The position numbers were made by a program, and so were the translations under genes. From Myxococcales bacterium (GTDB taxonomy: Bacteria > Myxococcota > UBA727 > JABDBI01), in assembly GCA_023248545.1 (NCBI GenBank), contig JAHFEF010000001.1, positions 62,001-126,000 on the forward strand: a stretch of DNA of 64,000 nt. The letters run 5' to 3'. Below are positions 39,823-48,306 of the stretch, piece by piece (position 1 is the first letter of the stretch; the number at the start of each line of letters is the position of its first letter). The notes below the pieces were generated by a model. That model saw nothing but the letters and a program-made list of their open reading frames with translations, searched no databases and had not been told where the DNA came from.

Positions 39823-40973
39823 AACACCAATCTTGGCCGGTGATTACCGAAGAGGACAAAGCGGCGGTTTTGGCCGTTTTGGATCGGGGTATTTTATCGG
39901 GTCCATTGGCGCCAGAAGTCACGGCGTTGGAGCGTGAATTTGCTGAATATCTCGGTGTTCAATATTGCTTGGCTACAAACAGTGGCACGGCATCTTTGCA
40001 TATGGCTTTGGCAGCCTTAGGCGTTGGGCCTGGCGACGAAGTGATTGTCCCGGCGTTTACGTTTGTGGCCAGCGCCATGGTTGTGTTGCAACAAGGTGCA
40101 AGGCCTGTTTTTGTGGACATCGAAGACCAGAGTTTGGGAATGGATCCTGCTTGCGTGCGGCGCGCGATCACGTCGAAAACAAAAGCCATCATGCCGGTGC
40201 ACATGCATGGAATGCCGTGTGATTTGGATGCCATTTTAGAAATCGCGCGCAGGCATGATTTGCCGGTGCTCGAAGACGCTTGCCAAGCTCCCGGGGCAAT
40301 TTATCACGGCCAAAAAGTCGGAACTTTTGGCAAACTGGGTGCTTTTAGTTTGCAGTCGTCCAAAAATTTTCCCTGTGGCGAGGGGGGATTATTGGTTACC
40401 AACGATGAAGCCTGCTATGCCCAAGCGGCTGCTTTTAGAATGTTTGGCGAAAATATCGAACTTCACGATCGAGATTCCTATGATCCTGAACGGCCATTGG
40501 ACTTAAAGCGCTCGTATGACTCTGTCACTTTGGGTTACATGTATCGGACGAATGAGCTTTCGGCAGCCCTTGCCAGAACGCAGCTACGTAGTTTGGAGGC
40601 TTGGAACCAAAAAGCCTTAAGCAATGCCCGGTTGATGGCAGAAGGTTTATCTGGAATTTCGGGCTTATTGGCGCCCCAAGAAATACCGGGTCGGCAATCT
40701 GTTTATCACAAATACAGAGTTCGCGTGGCCGATCGTGATCGCACGATGAGATTATTACAAGATCAAGGCTTAGAAGCGGTTCAATGGCAAAGCAAAATAG
40801 TTCCAGCACAGACCCTTTTTCAGAAATTAGGCTATGAGCATAGGTCTTTCCAAAAAGCACAAAAGTTGATAGACGATTCTTTTTGTCTATTTTCACATAC
40901 TCATCCTCTTTGGGCTCAGTCGGAAGAATTATGCCAAAACTACATCAGGGTCATCCAAAACTCATTGTCTTAA
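39807..40973 (+). CDS. DegT/DnrJ/EryC1/StrS-family aminotransferase
   Basis: A 388-residue PLP enzyme of the sugar/cyclitol aminotransferase family. Motifs are NSGTASLHMALAALGVGPGDEVIVPAFTF, EDACQAPGA, and LQSSKNFPCGEGG with the PLP lysine. The family includes AHBA synthase and scyllo-inosose aminotransferases (StsC-type). Its place directly after ino1, with a 16-base overlap, makes a keto-cyclitol or keto-sugar substrate likely, though this is inferred only from context. No inositol dehydrogenase is found in the window. It overlaps the NTPase gene by 43 bases. Confidence 0.88.
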   Translation: MASGVKHQSWPVITEEDKAAVLAVLDRGILSGPLAPEVTALEREFAEYLGVQYCLATNSGTASLHMALAALGVGPGDEVIVPAFTFVASAMVVLQQGARPVFVDIEDQSLGMDPACVRRAITSKTKAIMPVHMHGMPCDLDAILEIARRHDLPVLEDACQAPGAIYHGQKVGTFGKLGAFSLQSSKNFPCGEGGLLVTNDEACYAQAAAFRMFGENIELHDRDSYDPERPLDLKRSYDSVTLGYMYRTNELSAALARTQLRSLEAWNQKALSNARLMAEGLSGISGLLAPQEIPGRQSVYHKYRVRVADRDRTMRLLQDQGLEAVQWQSKIVPAQTLFQKLGYEHRSFQKAQKLIDDSFCLFSHTHPLWAQSEELCQNYIRVIQNSLS

Positions 40974-41512
40974 CCGGTGGTCCCGGCGCTGGAAAAACAA
41001 CGGTGCTTGACATGGTCAAGCACATGTTTATGGATAACGTGGTGGTTTTACATGAAGCCGCGAGCATGATTTATAACGGCGGTTTTATGAGGCGCTCGAC
41101 CCCGAGTGGCATTCGGGCAGCTCAACGAGCGATTTATCATATTCAGCGCGAGCAAGAACGCATTTTGGAAGAAGACGGCCAAACGCGCCTGGGTCTTTGT
41201 GATCGGGGCACTCTCGATGGTTTGGCCTATTGGCCCGGTGCCCCCGAAGAATTTTTCAGAGATCTGCATACCACCGAAGAGGCTGAATTGGCACGCTATG
41301 CCATGGTGATCCATATGCGCACGCCGAGCATGGAACACGGTTATAACAATAACAACCCAGCTCGGATTGAGGCACCTGAAATGGCTGCGAAGCTAGATCA
41401 AAAAATGATCGATATTTGGAAGCGGCATCCGAATCATTTTATTGTGGACAGCCGTCAGGATTTTTTACATAAGGCTGAAGAAGTTGTTGGGATTGTTTCT
41501 AAATTAATATGA
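40931..41512 (+). CDS. AAA_28-like NTP-binding protein
   Basis: A 193-residue P-loop protein: LIVLTGGPGAGKTTVLDMV (Walker A), LCDRGTLDGLAYW and VIHMRTPSMEHGYNNNNPAR. It resembles the AAA_28/NadR kinase-like group, whose members act as small-molecule kinases or GTP/ATP switches. ATG 40931 has GGAAGA 3 bases upstream and gives overlaps of 43 bases with the aminotransferase and 4 with the next gene. In this operon it might phosphorylate the cyclitol product, but there is no direct evidence. Confidence 0.75.
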   Translation: MPKLHQGHPKLIVLTGGPGAGKTTVLDMVKHMFMDNVVVLHEAASMIYNGGFMRRSTPSGIRAAQRAIYHIQREQERILEEDGQTRLGLCDRGTLDGLAYWPGAPEEFFRDLHTTEEAELARYAMVIHMRTPSMEHGYNNNNPARIEAPEMAAKLDQKMIDIWKRHPNHFIVDSRQDFLHKAEEVVGIVSKLI

Positions 41513-42336
41513 AAAAAGTGTTTTTTGTTTTTATTTGCGCTGCTAATTTCGCGTGGGCTGAGAATTTTTTTGAGTTTTGCTGGAAACGAGTGCCCAATGG
41601 CCAAGAAATTCTGTTGGACGCTGGCATTGAAGCCCCCATCGATTTGCTTTTGGGTGACTATACGAAAGCCTTGGGTCATAACCCTTCTGCAAAAGCTGTC
41701 TTAAGAGATGCCATGAAACTTCCGAGTGCTTTGGTAAAAGCCGGGACAGGTACCCGAGTGGGCGGTACTGAGTTTGTTTTTGATCGCAGTCAAGTTTACA
41801 GCCAGCTTTCAAAGACAATTCTCAAGGGGGGTGGGACGGTGATGTTGGTGACCGTTTTTGAAATGCCTGCGAAGCACGCAGCTGTTTGGGCGAATTATCC
41901 GGGAGATATCATGGCGCGTTATTTGGTGAAAGCGGGTCAATACCGTCAAAAAGAAAATTCAACGCGGTCGTTTGAAGAATATTTGTTTCAAGAATCTGAA
42001 CCTGGTTGGTGGGTGGATACGTTGTTGGAAGTAGGTCCCAAGATATTGGTATGTAATCGGGTAGGTGCGCTCGTCGAAAAGGCACAATTGGGGATGACGG
42101 TCCGAAGTGGCGTTGTTCATATGGCCAATCGGCTGGCGGGTACTCATATTAATCCCAGCGATACCTTTTGGAAGAATGCGAAGACGCGGGGGCCACTTGT
42201 TTTCGCCATCATGACCGCCGCGTATTTTTTCGAGAAGATTGCAGTAACGTATGTGATGGCGCCAGCTGCCCGCATTACGATGGATGGAATTACTGAGTTA
42301 GCCAAATATCTCAAAGGCAGCCACGACGAGCTATGA
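41509..42336 (+). CDS. Exported protein of unknown function
   Basis: A 275-residue protein with signal peptide MKKVFFVFICAANFAWA, then a mature part with TGTRVGGTEFVFDRSQVYS and hydrophobic stretches near residues 230-245 (LVFAIMTAAYFFEKIAV). It is the last gene of the GH3-ino1 operon, overlapping the NTPase by 4 bases and the convergent permease by 6. No family recognised; it could be lipid-associated or a membrane accessory of the pathway. Confidence 0.62.
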   Translation: MKKVFFVFICAANFAWAENFFEFCWKRVPNGQEILLDAGIEAPIDLLLGDYTKALGHNPSAKAVLRDAMKLPSALVKAGTGTRVGGTEFVFDRSQVYSQLSKTILKGGGTVMLVTVFEMPAKHAAVWANYPGDIMARYLVKAGQYRQKENSTRSFEEYLFQESEPGWWVDTLLEVGPKILVCNRVGALVEKAQLGMTVRSGVVHMANRLAGTHINPSDTFWKNAKTRGPLVFAIMTAAYFFEKIAVTYVMAPAARITMDGITELAKYLKGSHDEL

Positions 42337-43710
42337 GTCCTGCTTCTGCGCGAGGCTATTTTTATACCCGTAACCCGCATAGATCGCTAAGCCCAGCAGC
42401 ATCCAAACCGCGAATCGAATCCAAGTGATCACGGGTAGGCTGATCATGAGGTAGATACAGAAGATAATGCCCAAAACGGGAATCACAGGATGCCAGGATA
42501 ATTTAAATGGCCTGTCTAGATCTGGCTTTTTCATGCGCAGTGCGATCACGCCGCCACAGACCAACACGAATGCTGCGAGTGTTCCAATATTTACCAGCTC
42601 AGCCAAATCCCCAATCGGTGTAAACCCGGCTGTTAAGGACATCACCAAGCCACTGCCAATAATAATCCCGATGGGTGTTTGCGTTTTGCTGTTAACGCGC
42701 GCAAATTTTTGCGGCAACAGCCCGTCCCTCGAGATCGCCAAGAATATGCGCGAAAAGCCATAATACAAAACCAGCATGACAGTGGTCAAACCGGCAATCG
42801 CACCCGCCGAGATAATCCCGGCTGCAAATCTGTGATCTAGATTTAACAAGACTTCAGCGACGGGAGATTTTACGTTGAGTTCCCCATACGGAGCTACCAG
42901 TGTCAATAACGCTGAAACAATAATATAAATCGCTGTACAGAAAACCAAGCTGGCAATAATCCCAATGGGCAAATTACGCTGAGGATTGATCGTTTCTTCA
43001 GCGGCTGTCGACACAGCGTCAAAGCCAATATAGGCGAAAAATACGAGTGCTGCGCCCTGCATCACGCCAGCCCACCCAAATGGCATGAAGACTTTCCAAT
43101 TGGCTGTCTCGACGTGAAATACGGCAATACTAATAAACACCGTGATCGCCAAGAGCTTCACAAATACGATCGCTGTATTAAATCGAGCGCTTTCACGAGC
43201 GCCAATGCAGAGTAGAATAGCAATTAGCAAAATAATCAACGCGGCAGGAAGATTTACAATTCCACCTTCAGCCGGGCTGTTGATCAGCGCTTTGGGTAAT
43301 TCAAACCCCAACGAAGAAAGGGCGTTTTTGGCATAACCTGACCAACCGACTGCGACCGTTGATATTCCAAGGCCATATTCGAGCAACAAGTCCCAACCAA
43401 TAATCCAGGCAATTATTTCGCCGAGGCCAGCATAGGCGTAGCCGTATGCGCTGCCACAACCGCCAATGCTGGAAGCGAGCTCAGCATAAGACAGCGCGAC
43501 AAAAATACAGGCCAATCCAGCGACGATGTACGAAACGATGATGGCGGGGCCTGTATGAGTGGCAGCGACGACACCCGTGAGTACGAATATGCCTGCGCCA
43601 ATAATCGCACCGACCCCCAAGAAAGTGACATCCATGGCGCCCAGGCAACGTTTAAGCCCGCTTTGTGAGGTTCCAACTTCGTCGATGGTTTTGGTTCTGA
43701 ATAGACTCAT
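42331..43710 (-). CDS. APC-family (cationic) amino-acid permease
   Basis: A 459-residue transporter with about 12 to 14 helices. The N-terminal LGVGAIIGAGIFVLTG is the unwound substrate-binding helix of APC carriers, and AALVFFAYIGFDAVSTAAEE is the helix-6 segment typical of the CAT/YfnA branch, whose members carry cationic or broad amino acids. ATG 43710 is chosen; the frame is open 9 codons upstream. Its terminus is a Lys/Gln tail. It diverges from a small exported protein gene. Confidence 0.88.
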   Translation of the reverse strand: MSLFRTKTIDEVGTSQSGLKRCLGAMDVTFLGVGAIIGAGIFVLTGVVAATHTGPAIIVSYIVAGLACIFVALSYAELASSIGGCGSAYGYAYAGLGEIIAWIIGWDLLLEYGLGISTVAVGWSGYAKNALSSLGFELPKALINSPAEGGIVNLPAALIILLIAILLCIGARESARFNTAIVFVKLLAITVFISIAVFHVETANWKVFMPFGWAGVMQGAALVFFAYIGFDAVSTAAEETINPQRNLPIGIIASLVFCTAIYIIVSALLTLVAPYGELNVKSPVAEVLLNLDHRFAAGIISAGAIAGLTTVMLVLYYGFSRIFLAISRDGLLPQKFARVNSKTQTPIGIIIGSGLVMSLTAGFTPIGDLAELVNIGTLAAFVLVCGGVIALRMKKPDLDRPFKLSWHPVIPVLGIIFCIYLMISLPVITWIRFAVWMLLGLAIYAGYGYKNSLAQKQDS

Positions 43711-43766
43711 GCTTCTTGGTAGGAACAACGGCCGCAATTTGGCTGTTTAAACTGCTGAGGTGTTTC

Positions 43767-44141
43767 ATGTGGAGAGTTTGGATATTAGGCTTGTTGGTTT
43801 CAATGCAAGTGCTCGCAGTTTTGCCAGACCTAGAGTTTCTAGTGGTCACGCAGAATTCAAGTGATGCTCAAGCAGAACAAGATGGCTACTGGACAGCTCT
43901 GGCGATGCCTTCTGAGAGGCCGACGGTGGATCAATTGATGAGAGAATTTCTATTTGGACTCAATCAAATTGAGGTGTTTAATGCGTTTAATGTGTTGCGT
44001 GAACACGTTGAGGCAAGAACAGAGTTGGAAGGAGAGTATCCAGATCGACTAGAACGGTTGAGTGAAATTAGGAGGCTGCTAGCAACACAGCAAGTACGCC
44101 TCGAAATTATCCGCCGGCGCCTCCTAATTTGCCGAGCTTAG
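43767..44141 (+). CDS. Small exported protein
   Basis: A 124-residue protein with signal peptide MWRVWILGLLVSMQVLA and an acidic then Arg/Leu-rich helical C-terminus (RLERLSEIRRLLATQQVRLE) that may form a coiled coil. ATG 43767 has TGAGG upstream. No family is recognised. Its 3' end overlaps the convergent FAAL fusion gene by 18 bases. Confidence 0.55.
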   Translation: MWRVWILGLLVSMQVLAVLPDLEFLVVTQNSSDAQAEQDGYWTALAMPSERPTVDQLMREFLFGLNQIEVFNAFNVLREHVEARTELEGEYPDRLERLSEIRRLLATQQVRLEIIRRRLLICRA

Positions 44142-46982
44142 CAGGTTGGCTGTCTGCCGGATCTGGTTTTCCTGGTGTTCTGAAGTAACAAACACCCTCA
44201 GGCGCGAGAGCCGGTCTTCGACCGCAGGGTAAATAATGGGCCGAATATTCACACCTTGTGACAGAAGCAATTCCGACTTTTTAAGCGTGTCGAGCGAGTT
44301 GCCAATAATAATGGGTATGACCGGCGAGTTTTGACTCAAGCCGGTGTCAAGGCCTTTGGACTTGCACAGCGATAAGAAGAGCTTCGAGTTGTTCATCAGA
44401 CGCTGAATGCGCTCTGGCTCGCGTTCTAGAATCTCAAAAGCCTTGAGCGCAGCGGCCGCATTGGGCGGCGAAATACCGACACTGTAGACAAAGCCGGGCG
44501 ATGTATAACGCAGGTACTCGATAATTTCTCGCTTGCCGGCGATATAACCCCCACAACTGGCAAGGGCTTTGCTGAGTGTGCCCATCCAAAAATCGATTTT
44601 ATTGGGATCAATGCCAGCATACTCAGAAAGACCTCGGCCTGTTTTTCCGAGTACGCCAATTGAGTGCGCCTCGTCGACCATCAAATAGGAATTAGAGCGC
44701 TGTTTTAAATCAACGTAGGCACCTAAATCAGGAATATCACCGTCCATGCTGTAGATGCCTTCAATAATCATCAAAGTGCGCTGAAAACGATGCCTGTGTT
44801 GGGCCAGTAAGCGTTCTAGGCTTTTGGGGTCGTTATGTGCAAATGGCATTGCGCGCGCGCCAGAGAGTTTGCAGCCTTCTAGAATGCTGTTGTGACTCAG
44901 CGAATCATGTAAAATTAAATCGCCAGGTCCAAATAAATGTCCGATCGTACTGACATTGGTTGCATGGCCTCCGACGTAAACAATGCTGTCTTCGACGCCG
45001 ATAAACTCAGCGATTTTGTGTTCGAGTTGCTGGTGCAAAACACGTTCTCCAGCAACCAAACGGCTGGCTGACACGCTGGTGCCATAGCGGTCGATGGCTT
45101 CTTTGGCCGCTTCTGAGACTTCGGGGTGGCCCGCTAAGCCGACATAATTATAGTTTGAAAACTGGACCAGTGATGAATCCTCGAGCGCATGAAAAAATGG
45201 GTTTTTAATACCAGCGGCTTCGAGTGCTTTAAATTGTTCTTGAATGCTCCAAGGTGTTATTTGGGGCGCTTGAGGCTTGGCAGACTGAGTGTTTCTCAGC
45301 ATGGACAGCGTGGTTTTTTCGTCGATTTGGGTGTCAGCGGGCAAATTAAGGGTTGCCAAGAGTTCTTGGCGCATCAGAGAATCTAAGCCGTAGTTCACCA
45401 ACGGTTGGTGCTCGTCGACGTCAGCAAAGCTTTCTAAACCCAGGATGCTTTTGACTTGCGAGGCAGTCGATACCAATTCGCGTGCGGCATAGCGTTGGAT
45501 TTTACCGCTTGAAGTTTTGGGGATGGTTTTGGGTGGCAGTAATTTAATAATTTCAGCACGTAGGTCAAATTCCAAACTAACGCGTCGTTGAATATCTTGA
45601 ATTGTCTGATCAGACAGGTTGTCATCTGAAATTTCTGCGACGATGCCTAGGGACTCTGTTGTAGCGCCGGGTAGTGAGAACGCTGCCACACAGCCTTTTC
45701 GAATGTTGGAATTGGCTTGTTCGACGCAGTGTTCGATGTCCTGTGGATAATAATTTCTTCCCCGAATAATAATCAGGTCTTTTTTTCGGCCTGTGATATA
45801 GAGCTCACCCTCTTCGATAAAACCGAGATCTCCTGTATACAAGTAATCTCGAAATACCAGTTTGTTGTCTTCTGGTTTGTTAAAATAGCCCTGAGCGACG
45901 CAGTCATTTTTGACACAGATTTCGCCGTCCCTAATTTGGACCATGTCGGGCTTGCTAATTTTACCGCAGCTCACAAAATTGCCCTGAACTTTGGCGAGCC
46001 CCGTGGGCATGCCGCCGCAGACCAATAAGGTCGCCTCGGCCAGGCCATAACAAGGATAGAAAGCGGACATGCGAAAGCCACACGGCTTAAAGCGGTCTGC
46101 AAAGTTTAGGAGGGTGTTGAATTGGATGGGTTCCGCACCGTTGGCGGCGATATTCCAATGACTCAAGTCAAGTTGTTTGATTTGGCTATCGGTGATGCGC
46201 CGTGTGCATAAATCATAGGCAAAATTAGGTGCCGCGCTGATATAACCCCGGGTCTCAGAAAGTGTTTTGAGCCACTTAAATGGGTTGGACAAAAAATCCA
46301 GTGGCGACATGAGATAGCCCGTAAATCCAGTGAACATGGGTTGTAAAATTCCGCCGATGAGTCCCATATCATGGTAAGGCGGTAACCAAGAGACGCTGGG
46401 GGTCTCGCTGGAAAGTCCAACGGTGTGCTGAGCAAAAGCCGCGTGCGACAGCAGATTTTTATGCGTGAGCATGACGCCTTTCGGCGAGCCTGTTGATCCC
46501 GATGTGTATTGTAAGAAGGCCAGTGAGTTTTGACTGATTTCTGGAACTCGCCAAGACGATGCATAGTGGCTATCAATTTGATCGGTGGCAATCCAATTGC
46601 CGGGGATATTAGACTCGCCAAACGATTGGATCATAGAGGTCGACAAGATTGCTTTGGCTTCGCAGTCTTCGATAATGCTCATGAGTCTGGGCAGTGTTCT
46701 ATCTAATCGACTGGGATCGGGCGGGTAAGCAGGAACGGCCACGACGCCAGCATATAAACAACCGAAAAAAGCGATGACATAATCAAGGCTGGGCGCATAT
46801 AGGAGCAAAGCCCTTTCGCCAGCTAAATTGTGTTTGCGTAATACAGCTGCCAAGGCTCTGGCTTTTAAATCGACCTCAGCATACGTCAGGCGGTATTTTG
46901 AGTCGTCACTTTCAATGAATTCGTAAGCCAAGCGATGAGGGAACTCTCTAGCACGTGATTGGCAGACCTGTACAAACGTCAT
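44124..46982 (-). CDS. Fatty acyl-AMP ligase / ACP / alpha-oxoamine synthase fusion
   Basis: A 952-residue three-domain protein. Residues about 1-500 are a fatty acyl-AMP ligase (YTSGSTGSPKGVMLTH, SWLPPYHDMGL, YGLAEATLL, YTGDLGF). Residues about 505-570 are an acyl carrier domain with the phosphopantetheine serine in NYGLDSLM. Residues 577-952 are an AONS/serine palmitoyltransferase-type PLP enzyme (HDSLSHNSIL, VDEAHSIGVLG, Lys805 in GTLSKALAS). The ligase would load a fatty acid on the ACP and the PLP domain would condense it with an amino acid to an alpha-amino ketone, as in sphingoid base, sulfonolipid or CqsA-type signal synthesis. ATG 46982 follows trmB by 4 bases. Confidence 0.88.
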   Translation of the reverse strand: MTFVQVCQSRAREFPHRLAYEFIESDDSKYRLTYAEVDLKARALAAVLRKHNLAGERALLLYAPSLDYVIAFFGCLYAGVVAVPAYPPDPSRLDRTLPRLMSIIEDCEAKAILSTSMIQSFGESNIPGNWIATDQIDSHYASSWRVPEISQNSLAFLQYTSGSTGSPKGVMLTHKNLLSHAAFAQHTVGLSSETPSVSWLPPYHDMGLIGGILQPMFTGFTGYLMSPLDFLSNPFKWLKTLSETRGYISAAPNFAYDLCTRRITDSQIKQLDLSHWNIAANGAEPIQFNTLLNFADRFKPCGFRMSAFYPCYGLAEATLLVCGGMPTGLAKVQGNFVSCGKISKPDMVQIRDGEICVKNDCVAQGYFNKPEDNKLVFRDYLYTGDLGFIEEGELYITGRKKDLIIIRGRNYYPQDIEHCVEQANSNIRKGCVAAFSLPGATTESLGIVAEISDDNLSDQTIQDIQRRVSLEFDLRAEIIKLLPPKTIPKTSSGKIQRYAARELVSTASQVKSILGLESFADVDEHQPLVNYGLDSLMRQELLATLNLPADTQIDEKTTLSMLRNTQSAKPQAPQITPWSIQEQFKALEAAGIKNPFFHALEDSSLVQFSNYNYVGLAGHPEVSEAAKEAIDRYGTSVSASRLVAGERVLHQQLEHKIAEFIGVEDSIVYVGGHATNVSTIGHLFGPGDLILHDSLSHNSILEGCKLSGARAMPFAHNDPKSLERLLAQHRHRFQRTLMIIEGIYSMDGDIPDLGAYVDLKQRSNSYLMVDEAHSIGVLGKTGRGLSEYAGIDPNKIDFWMGTLSKALASCGGYIAGKREIIEYLRYTSPGFVYSVGISPPNAAAALKAFEILEREPERIQRLMNNSKLFLSLCKSKGLDTGLSQNSPVIPIIIGNSLDTLKKSELLLSQGVNIRPIIYPAVEDRLSRLRVFVTSEHQENQIRQTANLLSSAN

Positions 46983-46986
46983 GCGC

Positions 46987-47493
46987 CTATTTGTAGAGCA
47001 AGGTGCGATAGATTGGCAAGCCGGCTTCTTCGCATTTTTTTTCACGATGAGATTTTGCGCCGAGCGGGTTTTTATCACATGGCAGCTTGGTGAGTTTAGA
47101 CTCTAGGAGTACTTGATAGACTTCGAAGAGCTCTAAAACATCGCTTTGGAAAAAGAACTGGCCGCCAGGTCTAAGCAGCGATACGAGTAAATTGAGAAAC
47201 GGCTCATTCAAGACGCGGCGCTTTTTGTGTCGCTTTTTCCACCAGGGGTCAGGGAAGTTCAAGATAATCAGGCTTAAGCAGTCGGGTTTGAATAGTTGGG
47301 GAACGATTTCCCAAGCGTGGCCGTGAAGGGGCGTAATATTATAAATCTGCTCACGTTGTTGTTTGCGAAGGGCTTGCTCCACCCAACGAGCTTTGTATTC
47401 AATGCCAATAATTTGGTGGTTGGGTTGAACAGCAGCGCGTTCAAATAAAAAATGGGCTCGGCCCATACCGATTTCAAGTTCAATGGGGGTCAT
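46987..47493 (-). CDS. trmB: tRNA (guanine-N7)-methyltransferase
   Basis: A 168-residue SAM enzyme making m7G46 in tRNA. Seen are ELEIGMGRAHFLFE (SAM loop), GIEYKARWVEQAL, LIILNFPDPWWKKRHKKRRVL (signature) and FFFQSDVLELFEV. It lacks the N-terminal 40-50 residues of E. coli TrmB, as many bacterial versions do. Start ATG 47493; a G-rich stretch of a palindromic repeat lies just upstream and may serve as the ribosome site. Confidence 0.9.
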   Translation of the reverse strand: MTPIELEIGMGRAHFLFERAAVQPNHQIIGIEYKARWVEQALRKQQREQIYNITPLHGHAWEIVPQLFKPDCLSLIILNFPDPWWKKRHKKRRVLNEPFLNLLVSLLRPGGQFFFQSDVLELFEVYQVLLESKLTKLPCDKNPLGAKSHREKKCEEAGLPIYRTLLYK

Positions 47494-47503
47494 AAGAGCC
47501 AAA

Positions 47504-47540
47504 ATCCCCCCTTTACCCCCCTTTTGCAAAGGGGGGAATT
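47504..47540. repeat. C/G-run palindrome in a divergent promoter
   Basis: CCCCCCTTT (47516-47524), loop TGC, AAAGGGGGG (47528-47536), with another C-run/T-run directly beside it. It is the same type as the palindrome at 37060-37079. It lies between divergent trmB and the phosphoesterase gene, so it could affect either transcript. Confidence 0.7.
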
Positions 47541-47559
47541 ACAAGGTAGAAGTTTGGGT

Positions 47560-48306
47560 ATGCGCATTTGGGGTATCAGTGATTTGCATTTGTCTTTTTC
47601 GTCCAACAAACCGATGGATGTTTTTGGGTCTCATTGGCGAGGTCATGCGGAGCGTATGGCTGAATCTTGGGATAGATTGGTGGCCCCTGAAGATGTCGTG
47701 TTGTGCCCTGGTGATCTTTCATGGGCCATGCGCCTGGAAGAAGCCAAGTTAGACCTAGAGTGGATTGGTAATCGCCCCGGGTTAAAAATTCTAGGTCGCG
47801 GCAATCATGATTATTGGTGGAGCAGCATTGGTAAGGTCAGAGCGGCTTTGCCAAAAACCTGTGTTGCTTTGCAAAACGACTGCTATGATTTGGGGTTTGC
47901 CGTCGTGGCTGGAAGCCGTTGTTGGTCTGCGCCCGGGGCGTTGGATTATACCGAGCAAGACAGAAAAATTTATGAGCGCGAGTGTTTGAGACTTAAAATG
48001 TCTTTGGAATCGGCTCAGAAAATTGCCCAGGGTCGACCCATTATTGCAGCGATTCATTACCCGCCGTTTGCGGCCAACCATGGGCCTACAGGTTTTTCAG
48101 AATTATTAGAAGCATTTCAGGTTCAACTTTGTGTGTATGGGCACTTGCACGGCGAGCGTTCTCATAGAACCGCCGTGCAAGGCAATGTCCGGGGGATCGA
48201 ATATCGCATGTTGTCTTGTGATTATTTGAATTTCACACCTAAGCTGTTGGCTAATACTTTGAGTGCTGCCAATGTGCTCCAGCCAACCCAATTATTGGTC
48301 CAGTGA
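47560..48306 (+). CDS. Metallophosphoesterase
   Basis: A 248-residue calcineurin-like phosphoesterase with all five metal blocks: GISDLHL, LCPGDLSWAM, GRGNHDYWW, AIHYPPF and YGHLHG. No signal peptide, so cytosolic. Members act on nucleotides, UDP-sugars or phosphoproteins; the substrate here cannot be told. The ATG at 47560 was used; the frame is open upstream through the palindrome. Its last 85 bases overlap the convergent phospholipase-like gene. Confidence 0.85.
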   Translation: MRIWGISDLHLSFSSNKPMDVFGSHWRGHAERMAESWDRLVAPEDVVLCPGDLSWAMRLEEAKLDLEWIGNRPGLKILGRGNHDYWWSSIGKVRAALPKTCVALQNDCYDLGFAVVAGSRCWSAPGALDYTEQDRKIYERECLRLKMSLESAQKIAQGRPIIAAIHYPPFAANHGPTGFSELLEAFQVQLCVYGHLHGERSHRTAVQGNVRGIEYRMLSCDYLNFTPKLLANTLSAANVLQPTQLLVQ

